DNA from: Edaphobacter lichenicola
Lineage (GTDB): Bacteria > Acidobacteriota > Terriglobia > Terriglobales > Acidobacteriaceae
Assembly (NCBI RefSeq): GCF_025264645.1
Contig: NZ_CP073696.1
Coordinates: forward strand, 4,278,001 to 4,342,000
DNA length: 64,000 nt
Direction: 5' to 3'
Under the pieces are notes generated by a model. The model saw nothing but the letters and a program-made list of their open reading frames with translations. It searched no databases and had not been told where the DNA came from. The translations under genes and the position numbers were made by a program. Of the stretch, positions 43,126 to 51,868 are shown one piece after another. Position 1 is the stretch's first letter; every line of letters begins with the position of its first letter.

Positions 43126-44001
43126 ATGCTGAGGAGAGACTTCCTTCGCCGGTCGGCCCATACCGTGGGCGCTGCTTTTCTTGCCCAAAATGCGGTTGCT
43201 CGCGCGGCGCTCATCGATCCTGATCCATTGCCACAGAAGTTCAGTGCGCAGGATGAAGTTGCTCTCGGCCACACGGGCATTCGTACAAGCCGCCTCGCTA
43301 TGGGTACGGGGACCGTGGGTTTCGCCGGTGGATCCAATCAAACCCGACTTGGAACATCTCCCTTAACAAATCTGCTTCTCAACGGCTATCACGAGAATGG
43401 TCTGCGCTTCTTTGACTCTGCGGACTCCTACGGCAGCCACCCTTATGTCGCCGCGGCTCTCAAGCAGCTTCCGCGCGATAAAATGACCGTTCTAACGAAG
43501 ACTGACACGCGCGATGCTGCTGGAGTTCGTGCCGATCTCGATCGTTTCAGGAGAGAGCTCGGCATCGATCACATCGACGTTGTGCTCATTCATTGCGTGA
43601 CCGAGGGAGATTGGACGACACGATATCGTGGTGTCATGGACGTTCTCTCCGAAGCTAAGCAGAAGGGTGTGATCCGTGCTCATGGCGTCTCCTGCCACAG
43701 CATCGAGGCGCTGCGAGCAGCGGCGTCTTCTCCGTGGGTCGATATCGATCTCGTCCGTCTCAACCCAATTGGCTCCCATATGGACGCCGACCCTGACACC
43801 GTGGTCGGCTTGATCAAACAGATGCGTGCTCAAGGAAAAGGGATCGTTGGCATGAAGATTCTCGGGCAGGGAGATCTTCGCAATCGGCCCTCTGAAGCGA
43901 TTCGATATGCCCTGGGCACAGGTGTTTTAGACGCCTTCACGATCGGTGCCGAGTCTCAGAAAGAACAAAACAATCTCCTGCAACGTATCGCCGCAGCATA
44001 A
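43126..44001 (+). CDS. Tat-exported aldo/keto reductase
   Basis: The 291-residue protein starts at an ATG 8 bases after AAGGAGA. A twin-arginine signal is present (LRRDFLRRSAHTVGAAFLAQ). The AKR barrel follows: LGHTGIRTSRLAMGTG, FFDSADSYGSHPYVAAAL (catalytic Asp and Tyr), TVLTKTD (catalytic Lys) and IDVVLIHCVTEGDW (His position). It is shorter than most cytoplasmic AKRs. Export of a predicted NADPH enzyme as a folded holoprotein is a recurring acidobacterial and planctomycete pattern. The substrate is unknown. It is convergent with mutS2, 23 bases apart. Confidence 0.85.
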   Translation: MLRRDFLRRSAHTVGAAFLAQNAVARAALIDPDPLPQKFSAQDEVALGHTGIRTSRLAMGTGTVGFAGGSNQTRLGTSPLTNLLLNGYHENGLRFFDSADSYGSHPYVAAALKQLPRDKMTVLTKTDTRDAAGVRADLDRFRRELGIDHIDVVLIHCVTEGDWTTRYRGVMDVLSEAKQKGVIRAHGVSCHSIEALRAAASSPWVDIDLVRLNPIGSHMDADPDTVVGLIKQMRAQGKGIVGMKILGQGDLRNRPSEAIRYALGTGVLDAFTIGAESQKEQNNLLQRIAAA

Positions 44002-44024
44002 ATCACACCAGTCCTTTATTGGAA

Positions 44025-46508
44025 TCACTGGCGCAGCTCAACTTCAGTCGCCCCTTGGCCACCCTGATTTTTTGGCGGCTCAGTGACCGTCGTGACGTGT
44101 GGGTGGTTGCGAAGATATTCACGCAGGGTGCGGCGCAAAACACCCATACCAGTGCCGTGCACGATACGGATGCGAGGTAGTCCCGCCAGGAAAGCTCGGT
44201 CAAGAAAGCGCTCGACCTCGGTCTGTGCCTCGTCGGCCGTGCGGCCAATCACGTTGATCTCGGATGTCATGTAGTCGGTGTCGTCGTTGGCTGTAGCCAC
44301 GGTAATGCCACCACGTTTGCGAGCCGCTTCAAGAGGAGTAACCACTTTAACGGACTCGACCTCGGCGATATCGTCGATGGCAGCGCGCATCTTCATGGGG
44401 CCCATCGAGACCTCAAAGTTTTTCGCGTCGATGATGCGATCAACTCTTGCCTGGCGGCCGAGGGATTTGAGTTTCACGAGATCGCCAACCTTGATCCCCT
44501 TGGGAATGTGAGGCTGGGCAGCGGGGTCGTTCTTGTCGGCGCGGTTGGTGTGGGCAACGACGGTAGAGTTGAACTGTTCGGAGAACTCTCGACGCAGTGT
44601 GGCCATGCGGAGTTCCGAGTCGCGCGAGATCTTCTTGGCCAGAGCCTTATCATCGATGGTTTTGACGGTCTCGCGGAGTTGATAGGCAAAGTCTTCGAGA
44701 AGGGAGTTGAGTTTGCCTTCAAGTTCTTTGGTGCGTGCCTTCTGCTCGACGCGGCCTTCGACTTCGACCCGCGCCTTCACTCGCGAAAGCTCGCGCTCGC
44801 GCTGCTGCATGGTCTCGCGTTCCAAGATGGCAGCCGTGAGTTGGTCGTGAAGTTGATCGAGGAATGCACCGATGTCTGCGGTCTGCGTTGTCATCTGTGC
44901 GCGGGCCGAGGCGATGATGTCCGGTCGGAGGCCAAGGCGCTCTGCGATGTTGAGACCCGCTGAAGCTCCCGGCACGCCGAGGCGCAATTCGTACGTGGGC
45001 GTGAGGGTTTGCTGGTCGAAGCCGACAGCAGCGTTGAGCACGCCGGCATGATTGGCCGCATAGACCTTCAGCGACGTAAGGTGAGTCGTGATGCAGCACC
45101 AGGCTTTGAGAGTGAGAAAGTAGTTTGCGATAGCGACGGCCAGAGCAGCACCCTCTTCAGGATCAGTGGCGGAGCCAAGCTCATCGAGCAGGACGAGAGA
45201 ATCGGCGGTGGCCTCGCGAGAGATGCGGTCGAGGTTGACGACGTGGGCTGAAAAGCTGGAGAGATCGCGCTCGATGGATTGCGCGTCGCCGATATCGGCG
45301 TAGACGCTTGTGAACAGAGGGAGCTTCGCCTCTTCTGTCGGGACAGGAATGCCAGCTTGAGCCATCAGAGACAGCAGCCCGAGTGTTTTGAGCGAGACCG
45401 TCTTTCCGCCGGTATTTGGGCCGCTGATAATCAGTTGCTTCGCGTCGGGAGGAAGGATGATGGTAAGTGGAACGGGCGTCTTTCGTTCGCTGCCATCTGC
45501 CAACGCCGAGGCTCGCATACGAATTTCGAGGAGAGGGTGACGCGCTGCGGTGAGTGATAGCTCCTGCGTGAAGGTCGGACGAACACAGTTGAGATTCTCA
45601 GCGAAACGAGCACGGGCAGCGTGAGATTCAACCTCGGCGAGGATGCAGCAACCAAGGTGAATAGCAACGGATTGCTGGCCAATGGCGTGCGTCATCGCAA
45701 CAAGGATCCGGTGAATCTCGGACTGTTCTTCGTCGAGTAAGCGAACGAGCTCGTTGTTCTGCTCAATGGTCTCGAGAGGTTCCACGAACACGGTTTGTCC
45801 GGAAGAAGAAGATCCATGGATAACGCCGGGCACCTTGCGTTTGAACTCAGATTTAACTGGAATGACGAAGCGGTCGCCACGGATGGTGATGAGATCTTCT
45901 TGTGTGTTGCCGCCTTCACTAAGACTCTGCAGAGACCTGCGAAGACTGGCTTCGATCGCGCGATGCTGCCGCTCCATGGCGCGGCGAATGCGGCGGAGCT
46001 CTGGTGAGGCGTCGTCGTTAAGACTGCCATCGGGCTCAATCTTGCCACGCAGGAGTCGGAGAAGCGGAGCGAGATCATGGTTAAGCAGTGGAGCGGAGAG
46101 AGATGCGATGCTGGGCCACTCGTAGCGAGTGCCGTTGGCTGGTGGGTCAATGAGGTTGCGCCACGCTGCGACGCGCTCGACCACAGCGAGGAGATCTCGG
46201 ATCTCGGTGGATTCCAATGCGGCACCTTCGATGCGAGCTTTGTCGAGGAGCACGGTGGGGTCGAACAGATCGCGGAACTCGAAGCTACCTCCTCGCGTGA
46301 GCATGGCGCGCAACTCGGCGGTGCGCTGTTGCTGTTGATCGATCCAGGCGAGGTCGGCGCACGGCTCTAGCGCAAGCACCCACGCACGACCAAGCGGCGA
46401 AAAAGTGCGTGCGGCGATGTAGTCGCGAAGGCGCGGCCACTCGAGCGACGCTGCGCTCGATTCATGGAGCGGAGAGGGGATGATTGGCAATAGCTCTGGT
46501 GAATTCAC
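44025..46508 (-). CDS. mutS2: MutS2 endonuclease / anti-recombination ATPase
   Basis: The 827-residue protein has the MutS core without mismatch-recognition domain: lever and clamp helices (about 20-310), Walker A SGPNTGGKTVSLKTLG (about 358), Walker B VLLDELGSATDPEEGAAL (about 440), a coiled-coil region (about 540-650), a KOW-like strand segment (VGDLVKLKSLG) and a C-terminal Smr nuclease domain with IRIVHGTGMGVLR. MutS2 suppresses homologous recombination or rescues collided ribosomes. GTG at 46508 gives family-typical length. The open frame to 46841 runs antisense through the zinc-ribbon gene and is not used. Confidence 0.92.
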   Translation of the reverse strand: MNSPELLPIIPSPLHESSAASLEWPRLRDYIAARTFSPLGRAWVLALEPCADLAWIDQQQQRTAELRAMLTRGGSFEFRDLFDPTVLLDKARIEGAALESTEIRDLLAVVERVAAWRNLIDPPANGTRYEWPSIASLSAPLLNHDLAPLLRLLRGKIEPDGSLNDDASPELRRIRRAMERQHRAIEASLRRSLQSLSEGGNTQEDLITIRGDRFVIPVKSEFKRKVPGVIHGSSSSGQTVFVEPLETIEQNNELVRLLDEEQSEIHRILVAMTHAIGQQSVAIHLGCCILAEVESHAARARFAENLNCVRPTFTQELSLTAARHPLLEIRMRASALADGSERKTPVPLTIILPPDAKQLIISGPNTGGKTVSLKTLGLLSLMAQAGIPVPTEEAKLPLFTSVYADIGDAQSIERDLSSFSAHVVNLDRISREATADSLVLLDELGSATDPEEGAALAVAIANYFLTLKAWCCITTHLTSLKVYAANHAGVLNAAVGFDQQTLTPTYELRLGVPGASAGLNIAERLGLRPDIIASARAQMTTQTADIGAFLDQLHDQLTAAILERETMQQRERELSRVKARVEVEGRVEQKARTKELEGKLNSLLEDFAYQLRETVKTIDDKALAKKISRDSELRMATLRREFSEQFNSTVVAHTNRADKNDPAAQPHIPKGIKVGDLVKLKSLGRQARVDRIIDAKNFEVSMGPMKMRAAIDDIAEVESVKVVTPLEAARKRGGITVATANDDTDYMTSEINVIGRTADEAQTEVERFLDRAFLAGLPRIRIVHGTGMGVLRRTLREYLRNHPHVTTVTEPPKNQGGQGATEVELRQ

Positions 46509-46603
46509 TTCTTTTATCGTACCCTCGCATGGAACTGTAGACCGAACCCGTGCGTAGCAATGTGAGCGCAGGGCCCGGCGCCTTAGGTGGTTGGAGGTGT
46601 GAG

Positions 46604-47134
46604 ATGGTCTGTCAGGGATGTGGTGCTTCTGTAGTGGATGGTGTTCATTTTTGTGCAAGATGCGGAGCGCAGGTTGTCGCTGCTCAGCCAATGTATGCAG
46701 CTTATCCGCAACCGCCAGTGCCGACACTGGCGCCTCGAGTGCAGCGGAATCTGCAGACGCTGGGAATTCTTTGGTGTGTCTTCGGCGCCTACCGGGTGAT
46801 CGGCGGCTTGATGGGCATGTTTTTTCTGAAGACCTTCGCATTCCACAACTTCGGAGGTTTCGACTGGCCCTTCACTCACGGGATGGAGCACTCCTGGATG
46901 GGAGCGATGATGCCCTTGATCGCTGCTTACATAGTCGTGACCGCTGGGCTCGCAGTGTTTGTTGGGTATAGCCTGCTGACGCGGAGACCTTGGGGTAGGA
47001 CGTTCGCTATCATCGTGGCGGTTTTGACGCTGCTGAAGCCGCTCTTCGGTACGGCCCTGGGAATTTATACGCTGTGGGTGCTGGCTCCGAGCACTTCGGC
47101 TCTCGAGTACGATGCGATCGCTGACCGAAGCTGA
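46604..47134 (+). CDS. Zinc-ribbon membrane protein
   Basis: The 176-residue protein has an N-terminal zinc ribbon (CQGCGASVVDGVHFCARCG, two CxxC), then a Pro-rich linker and four hydrophobic segments (about 53-75, 95-120, 125-140 and 145-165). It starts at the ATG 5 bases after GGAGGT. Such zinc-ribbon/TM proteins are common in Acidobacteria with no known function. It ends 22 bases before hemB and may be co-transcribed with it. It is divergent from mutS2. Confidence 0.75.
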   Translation: MVCQGCGASVVDGVHFCARCGAQVVAAQPMYAAYPQPPVPTLAPRVQRNLQTLGILWCVFGAYRVIGGLMGMFFLKTFAFHNFGGFDWPFTHGMEHSWMGAMMPLIAAYIVVTAGLAVFVGYSLLTRRPWGRTFAIIVAVLTLLKPLFGTALGIYTLWVLAPSTSALEYDAIADRS

Positions 47135-47156
47135 GGGCTAGTCGTAAACTGATGAT

Positions 47157-48146
47157 ATGAACTTCCCAGTTACACGTTTGCGCCGTCTGCGCCGAACCGA
47201 GGCGATACGGTCACTTGTTCGCGAAACCCATCTCCATCCTGGCGCACTGATCTATCCGCTGTTCATCTGCCCCGGCGAAGGAGTTCGCAAAGAGATCAGC
47301 TCGATGCCCGGCGTCTTCAACCTGTCGATTGACGAGGCCGTGAAGGAAGCGGAGTCCTGTGCCTCGCTGGGGTTAGGTGGACTGCTCCTGTTTGGTCTCC
47401 CTGCAGAAAAAGACGAGCAGGCAACGGGAGCGTGGACTGACGATGGGATTGTGCAGCAGGCGCTAAGAACAATAAAGAAGAATCGCAGCCTCGACTCCCT
47501 GGTGACGATTGCGGATGTTTGTCTATGCGAATACACATCGCACGGACACTGCGGTGTCGTTGCGCGGGATGGTGATCACTTCGAGATCGAGAATGATTCG
47601 AGCGTTGCACTGATTGCAAAAACTGCGGCGTCGCTCGCAAAAGCAGGTGCCGACATAGTCGCGCCCTCCGACATGATGGATGGTCGCGTAGAGGCAATCC
47701 GCGAAGCTCTCGATGCCGGTGGCTACGAACAGATTCCCGTGATGAGCTACGCCTCGAAGTTTGCATCGGCTTTTTACGGGCCGTTCCGCGAAGCGGCCGA
47801 TTCGGCTCCGCAGTTTGGAGACCGTCGAAGTTACCAGATGGACGGCGCGAACCTACGCGAGGCTTTGCGCGAGATCGATCAGGACATCGCCGAAGGCGCT
47901 GACATGCTGCTGATGAAGCCTGCGATGCCTTATTTGGATGTTATTCGTGCAGCAAGGGAGCGATACGATCTGCCGATGGGCGCGTACCAGGTATCGGGTG
48001 AATACTCGATGCTTCACGCGGCGTTTCAGCGCGGATGGCTCGAGCCGAACCGGGCAATGATGGAGTCGCTGCTTTCAATTCGTCGGGCAGGCGCAGATTT
48101 CATCGTGACTTACTTCGCGAAGGACGCGGCGAAGACGCTAAGATAA
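47157..48146 (+). CDS. hemB: Delta-aminolevulinic acid dehydratase (porphobilinogen synthase)
   Basis: The 329-residue enzyme condenses two 5-aminolevulinate molecules to porphobilinogen, the first common step of heme synthesis. Active-site lysines are visible in [16 protein letters not shown] (about 203) and [13 protein letters not shown] (about 258). The [14 protein letters not shown] segment (about 123) has the cysteine-rich site of zinc-dependent HemB. The heme demand of the ACIII-caa3 chain in the same window fits, but the genes are not linked. The ATG has no strong ribosome-binding site. Confidence 0.95.
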   Translation: MNFPVTRLRRLRRTEAIRSLVRETHLHPGALIYPLFICPGEGVRKEISSMPGVFNLSIDEAVKEAESCASLGLGGLLLFGLPAEKDEQATGAWTDDGIVQQALRTIKKNRSLDSLVTIADVCLCEYTSHGHCGVVARDGDHFEIENDSSVALIAKTAASLAKAGADIVAPSDMMDGRVEAIREALDAGGYEQIPVMSYASKFASAFYGPFREAADSAPQFGDRRSYQMDGANLREALREIDQDIAEGADMLLMKPAMPYLDVIRAARERYDLPMGAYQVSGEYSMLHAAFQRGWLEPNRAMMESLLSIRRAGADFIVTYFAKDAAKTLR

Positions 48147-48205
48147 GATTGAGCTCATCATCCTATCGCGAACGATCCGGTCAAGATCAGGAATGGAGAC
48201 TTTTG

Positions 48206-49126
48206 CTACGGAGAGTTGATGGGATCTTCAGAGTCGTCCGGCGGTAGGGCCGTGATGACGGTGTCGTCACCGAAGCGGGCGCGAAGATCCGCCAACGTCA
48301 TCTCCGGCTGGGAAGGCGGCACATAGCGAATGTTGTAGTTCGCGATGGTGCTGGCAACCAGGTACAACTTTGCTCCAGGAATGGTGCGCCAATAGCTGTC
48401 CCGTGGCTTCGACACGCCGTGCTCGCGGTCACGTTCCAGATCCTTTTGCTGATAGCGCGCTGCTCGCTCAAGGAAGATGCCTTCGAGCTTGCCGTCCTGA
48501 TCGAGGAACCAGTCGACCAGCTTGCCCCGGTAGAGGATGTCGGCGGCAAGAGCGTCGATCTCGACATCGAAGTTTTGCTGGCTGCGCGGAAGGGAACGGG
48601 TCGTAAAGAGCAACTCCCATTCTGAGACATAGGTCAGGAGGAAGTCGTCGCAAAAGCGTTTCAATAGGCGATGAATGCGTTGATCGGCACTATAATCGCC
48701 GTATTTCGACACGATGAAACCGGACAGCCAGCCCTCGGCTGCGCAGAATAGCCATAACAGGGAGATAAAACGACCCTGCTCGAGAAAAGCACGCAGATAG
48801 GCTTCGGAGAGATGAGCCCGAACCACCAAAGGGTTTGATGGGGAAAGTTCAGGACCTGGCAGGAGTGAGCGGAAGACATCCCGATACGCCTCTGCTTTGG
48901 CAGGACCAAGATGAAAAGTAGGTAGGCGGCCTAACGGCGTGTGGGCCAGGAGGATCCAGGAGAAGAAGAATGGCAGAATCGTGACAAGCAGCGAGAAGAC
49001 GACCTCTTCCGTGCGAGTCCGCTGATACCTTCTTGCCGGAATGTAAGCGGAAAAGAAGAGTCGGTAGATAACGCCAGGCGCGAGCAGATAGCCGATCAGC
49101 AGAAAGCCCGCGACCAGCGCACTCAT
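48206..49126 (-). CDS. Unknown integral membrane protein (306 aa), DUF6338-like possibility
   Basis: The N-terminal helix (VAGFLLIGYLLAPGVIYRLF) with a Pro-Gly near its end and a second helix (VVFSLLVTILPFFFSWILL) resemble the DUF6338 type of membrane protein; that match is uncertain. A third hydrophobic segment lies near 125-145 (LLWLFCAAEGWLSGFIVSKYG). The C-terminal half is soluble and rich in charged residues, with a beta pattern GKLVDWFLDQDGKLEGIFLE. Its start lies 3 bases after the stop of a 67-residue protein gene, so the two form an operon. Function unknown. Confidence 0.6.
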   Translation of the reverse strand: MSALVAGFLLIGYLLAPGVIYRLFFSAYIPARRYQRTRTEEVVFSLLVTILPFFFSWILLAHTPLGRLPTFHLGPAKAEAYRDVFRSLLPGPELSPSNPLVVRAHLSEAYLRAFLEQGRFISLLWLFCAAEGWLSGFIVSKYGDYSADQRIHRLLKRFCDDFLLTYVSEWELLFTTRSLPRSQQNFDVEIDALAADILYRGKLVDWFLDQDGKLEGIFLERAARYQQKDLERDREHGVSKPRDSYWRTIPGAKLYLVASTIANYNIRYVPPSQPEMTLADLRARFGDDTVITALPPDDSEDPINSP

Positions 49127-49129
49127 GGT

Positions 49130-49333
49130 CTAGGCGGGTTTGCGGACGATGCGGAAGCGATGGCCGCGGTCATCGGTAAAGAGGGCAACCCCGTTTTCGG
49201 CGAGGTCGCGGCGAACGGCGTCAATCTTCTCAGTCAGGGCAGCTTCCTGTGTTGAGGACGAATCGGTCTGATCTTCAGATTCGAGGACGCTACTGCGCAA
49301 AGCGCTTGTCAGCCGGGCTACATTGCTAACCAT
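49130..49333 (-). CDS. Small partner protein (67 aa) of the membrane protein
   Basis: The ATG at 49333 follows GGAGAA with 5-base spacing. The protein is a charged helix (EAALTEKIDAVRRDLAENGV) with a short C-terminal strand pair (ALFTDDRGHRFRIVRKPA). There is no signal or membrane segment. Tight spacing (3 bases) to the membrane protein gene implies joint function. It is not recognised. Confidence 0.55.
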   Translation of the reverse strand: MVSNVARLTSALRSSVLESEDQTDSSSTQEAALTEKIDAVRRDLAENGVALFTDDRGHRFRIVRKPA

Positions 49334-49474
49334 TGATTCTCCACACAATTTTCACAGTTTCTATTATGACGCAGATGTCAAGGCTAATTGGCGATTGTCA
49401 GGGCCTCGAATCTAAAAAGTAACCAGAGAATCGAATAAGATGGTGGAGTTGGTTTACCTACATGGAGTGTTCCC

Positions 49475-50893
49475 TTGGCAGATACGATTTATGACTTAGT
49501 AGTGCTTGGCGGCGGACCCGCCGGATATACCTGCGCGATTCGCGCCTCGCAATATGGCCTGAAGGCCGCGCTGATCGATGCGAACGACCGTCTCGGGGGG
49601 ACGTGCCTGCTCTGGGGATGCATTCCGACCAAGTCGATGCTGTTTTCAGCCGAACTCTGGGATCACCTGAAGCATGCCGATCGTTACGGCATCGACGTCG
49701 CCGCGCCGAAGCTGAACTGGAAGAACGTACTGGCGCGTAAGGACGACGTAATTTCGCGCCACACTAAGGGTCTTGACTTCCTGATGAAGAAGAACAAGAT
49801 CAATGCCATCAAGGGTTATGGCCGTCTCACCGGGCCTGCGAAGGATGGCGTCCACACCATCGAAGTAAAGACGGCAGATGGCAAAACCGACACCATCAAG
49901 GCAAAGAAAGTTGTACTGGCAACGGGCTCGGATGCACGGATGCTGCCGGGTTACACGGCGGATACGACCATTCTCACCAACTACGAGATCCTGAAGATCG
50001 ACGATGCGCCGAAGTCTCTAGTTGTAGTGGGTTCGGGAGCGGTTGGAGTTGAGTTTGCCTCGATCTTCAAGAGCTTTGGCGCAGAGGTAACGATCCTTGA
50101 GGCGCTGCCGCGTATGGTCCCTGCAGAAGATGAGGACGTCAGCAAGGAGCTGTTGCGTCTCTTCAAAAAGCGCGGAATCGATGTGCATCTCGGAGCTAAG
50201 GTCGACAAATTCGAGAAGAACAAAGACGGTGTGCTGGTTCACTTCACAAAAGCCGATGGAACAGGCGATACCAAACAGGCAGAGAAGGTTCTGGTTGCGG
50301 TTGGTCGCGCACCGCGAACCTATGACGTCGGACTCGACAAGGTGAAGATCACGCCAGACCGTGGCTTTATTGTGACTAATGAATGGATGGAGACGACCGA
50401 GCCGGGCATCTACGCAATCGGCGACATCGTTGCAGGCCTTCCACAGTTGGCGCATGTTGGCAGCATGGCGGGTCTTGTTGTTGCCGCCAGAATCGCGGGC
50501 AAGTACGCCAAGCCGGTGAATCGGACACGCATTCCGGGCTGCACCTACTGCGACCCACAGATCGCAAGCGTTGGCCTCACCGAAGCCCAGGCGAAGGAAA
50601 AGGGTTTCCAGGTCAAGGTCGGAAAGTTCCCCTTCGTCGGTAACTCGAAGGCAACAATCCTCGACGCGCATGATGGCTTCGTAAAAGTTGTCTCAGACGC
50701 GAAGCATGGCGAAGTCCTGGGAGTTCATATCATTGGCACCACCGCGACAGAAATCATCGCAGAAGCCGTCACCGCAATCGAACTCGAAGCAACGATTGAA
50801 GAGATGATGTTCACCATCCACGCCCACCCGACGGTAGCCGAGGCCCTGCTTGACGGCTTCTCCAGCGTCGAGGGCATGGCGGTCAACGTCTAA
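49475..50893 (+). CDS. lpdA: Dihydrolipoyl dehydrogenase (E3)
   Basis: The 472-residue flavoprotein reoxidises dihydrolipoamide of 2-oxoacid dehydrogenase or glycine-cleavage complexes. It has LGGGPAGYTCAIRAS (FAD), the redox-active disulfide GGTCLLWGCIPTKS (about 40), the NAD fold VVVGSGAVGVEFASIFKS (about 183), AIGDIVAGLPQLAHVG (about 305) and the C-terminal His-Glu pair in HAHPTVAEALLDGF. The start is TTG, 8 bases after GGAG; no in-frame ATG fits. A strong terminator follows. lipB comes next on the same strand. Confidence 0.95.
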   Translation: MADTIYDLVVLGGGPAGYTCAIRASQYGLKAALIDANDRLGGTCLLWGCIPTKSMLFSAELWDHLKHADRYGIDVAAPKLNWKNVLARKDDVISRHTKGLDFLMKKNKINAIKGYGRLTGPAKDGVHTIEVKTADGKTDTIKAKKVVLATGSDARMLPGYTADTTILTNYEILKIDDAPKSLVVVGSGAVGVEFASIFKSFGAEVTILEALPRMVPAEDEDVSKELLRLFKKRGIDVHLGAKVDKFEKNKDGVLVHFTKADGTGDTKQAEKVLVAVGRAPRTYDVGLDKVKITPDRGFIVTNEWMETTEPGIYAIGDIVAGLPQLAHVGSMAGLVVAARIAGKYAKPVNRTRIPGCTYCDPQIASVGLTEAQAKEKGFQVKVGKFPFVGNSKATILDAHDGFVKVVSDAKHGEVLGVHIIGTTATEIIAEAVTAIELEATIEEMMFTIHAHPTVAEALLDGFSSVEGMAVNV

Positions 50894-50910
50894 CATCTCG
50901 AATCGATAAA

Positions 50911-50942
50911 AAAACAGCCGGGTCAAGAGGCTCGGCTGTTTT
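50911..50942 (+). terminator. Rho-independent terminator of lpdA
   Basis: AAAACAGCCG (50911-50920) and CGGCTGTTTT (50933-50942) form a perfect 10-bp stem with a 12-base loop, ending in a T-tract, 17 bases after the lpdA stop. Confidence 0.9.
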
Positions 50943-50967
50943 CTTCTCGCTGAGCAAGAAGCTTTAC

Positions 50968-51693
50968 ATGCATATCAACCTTCTCCATCTCGGACGCGTA
51001 CCGTATACCGAAGCACTTGCGATTCAGCAGCAGATCATCTCAGCTCGAAAGCAGAATCTCGTGGCCGATACACTCCTGCTACTCGAACATCCACCCGTCC
51101 TGACACTCGGCCGCAACGCCCGCCGATCCAACGTCCTGGCCAGTGACGGTCTCCTGGCACAACGCGGAGTCGAGCTCCATGAGATTAACCGTGGTGGTGA
51201 CGTGACCTACCACGGCCCGGGACAGCTCGTCGGATACCCCATCATCGATCTCCGAGGCGATCTACCCGGCAAAAAGGGCCCTCATCTCGGCCCAGTCGAC
51301 TATGTTCGCTTGCTCGAAGAGGTGCTGATTCGCACCTGCGGAGACTTTGGCGTCATGACACAGAGAATCAGCAAACTGACTGGAGTCTGGACGTTGCCCG
51401 GTGGCAGTATCCAGGAGAAAAAAATCGCGGCAATCGGCGTCCATGTCTCACAGGGAGTTACCTCTCACGGATTCGCACTGAACGTAACTACTGATCTGCG
51501 TGACTTTGAATGGATCGTCCCGTGCGGCATCACCGATCGCCAGGTAACTAGTCTGGAGATGGAGGCCGATTCCGACCGCCAGCCGACAATGGAGTCAGCG
51601 ATCAACTCCGTCGCACGAAACTTCGGCCGCATCTTTGAGCGGCAAATCCTCTGGTGTGAATCCATTGACCAGATGCTTGCAGCCCATGCGTAA
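50968..51693 (+). CDS. lipB: Lipoyl (octanoyl) transferase LipB
   Basis: The 241-residue enzyme moves octanoyl from acyl carrier protein to lipoyl-domain lysines. Family signatures are LEHPPVLTLGRNAR, the catalytic RGGDVTYHGPGQLVGYPI (about 73), the lysine-containing KIAAIGVHVSQGVTSHGFAL (about 152) and the catalytic cysteine in VPCGITDRQVTSLEME (about 182). It sits between lpdA and a lipoyl-bearing acyltransferase, a functional lipoate neighbourhood. Confidence 0.95.
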   Translation: MHINLLHLGRVPYTEALAIQQQIISARKQNLVADTLLLLEHPPVLTLGRNARRSNVLASDGLLAQRGVELHEINRGGDVTYHGPGQLVGYPIIDLRGDLPGKKGPHLGPVDYVRLLEEVLIRTCGDFGVMTQRISKLTGVWTLPGGSIQEKKIAAIGVHVSQGVTSHGFALNVTTDLRDFEWIVPCGITDRQVTSLEMEADSDRQPTMESAINSVARNFGRIFERQILWCESIDQMLAAHA

Positions 51694-51760
51694 CGCTGGG
51701 CACAACTTTCGACGGTTGTTCGCTAACCGCACCATACAGCCAACAAGCGCACTGCCGCCG

Positions 51761-51766
51761 TATAAT
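51761..51766 (+). promoter_or_regulatory. Consensus -10 box upstream of the E2 gene
   Basis: TATAAT, a perfect -10, lies about 102 bases before the acyltransferase ATG. No good -35 is present 16-18 bases upstream, so it may need an activator. Confidence 0.35.
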
Positions 51767-51868
51767 CCCACTTGCGTGTGCCCGATCGCGGACCGGGCTG
51801 ACATGAGGCGAAATTACCCGCCGATACCCGTATGCCGTACCTGAACTTAGGGGAGAAGAGAGATATTC

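Noticed and set aside
46509-46841. N-terminal extension of MutS2
   Set aside because: It would run antisense through the zinc-ribbon gene, has a non-family Arg/His-rich sequence and exceeds family length.
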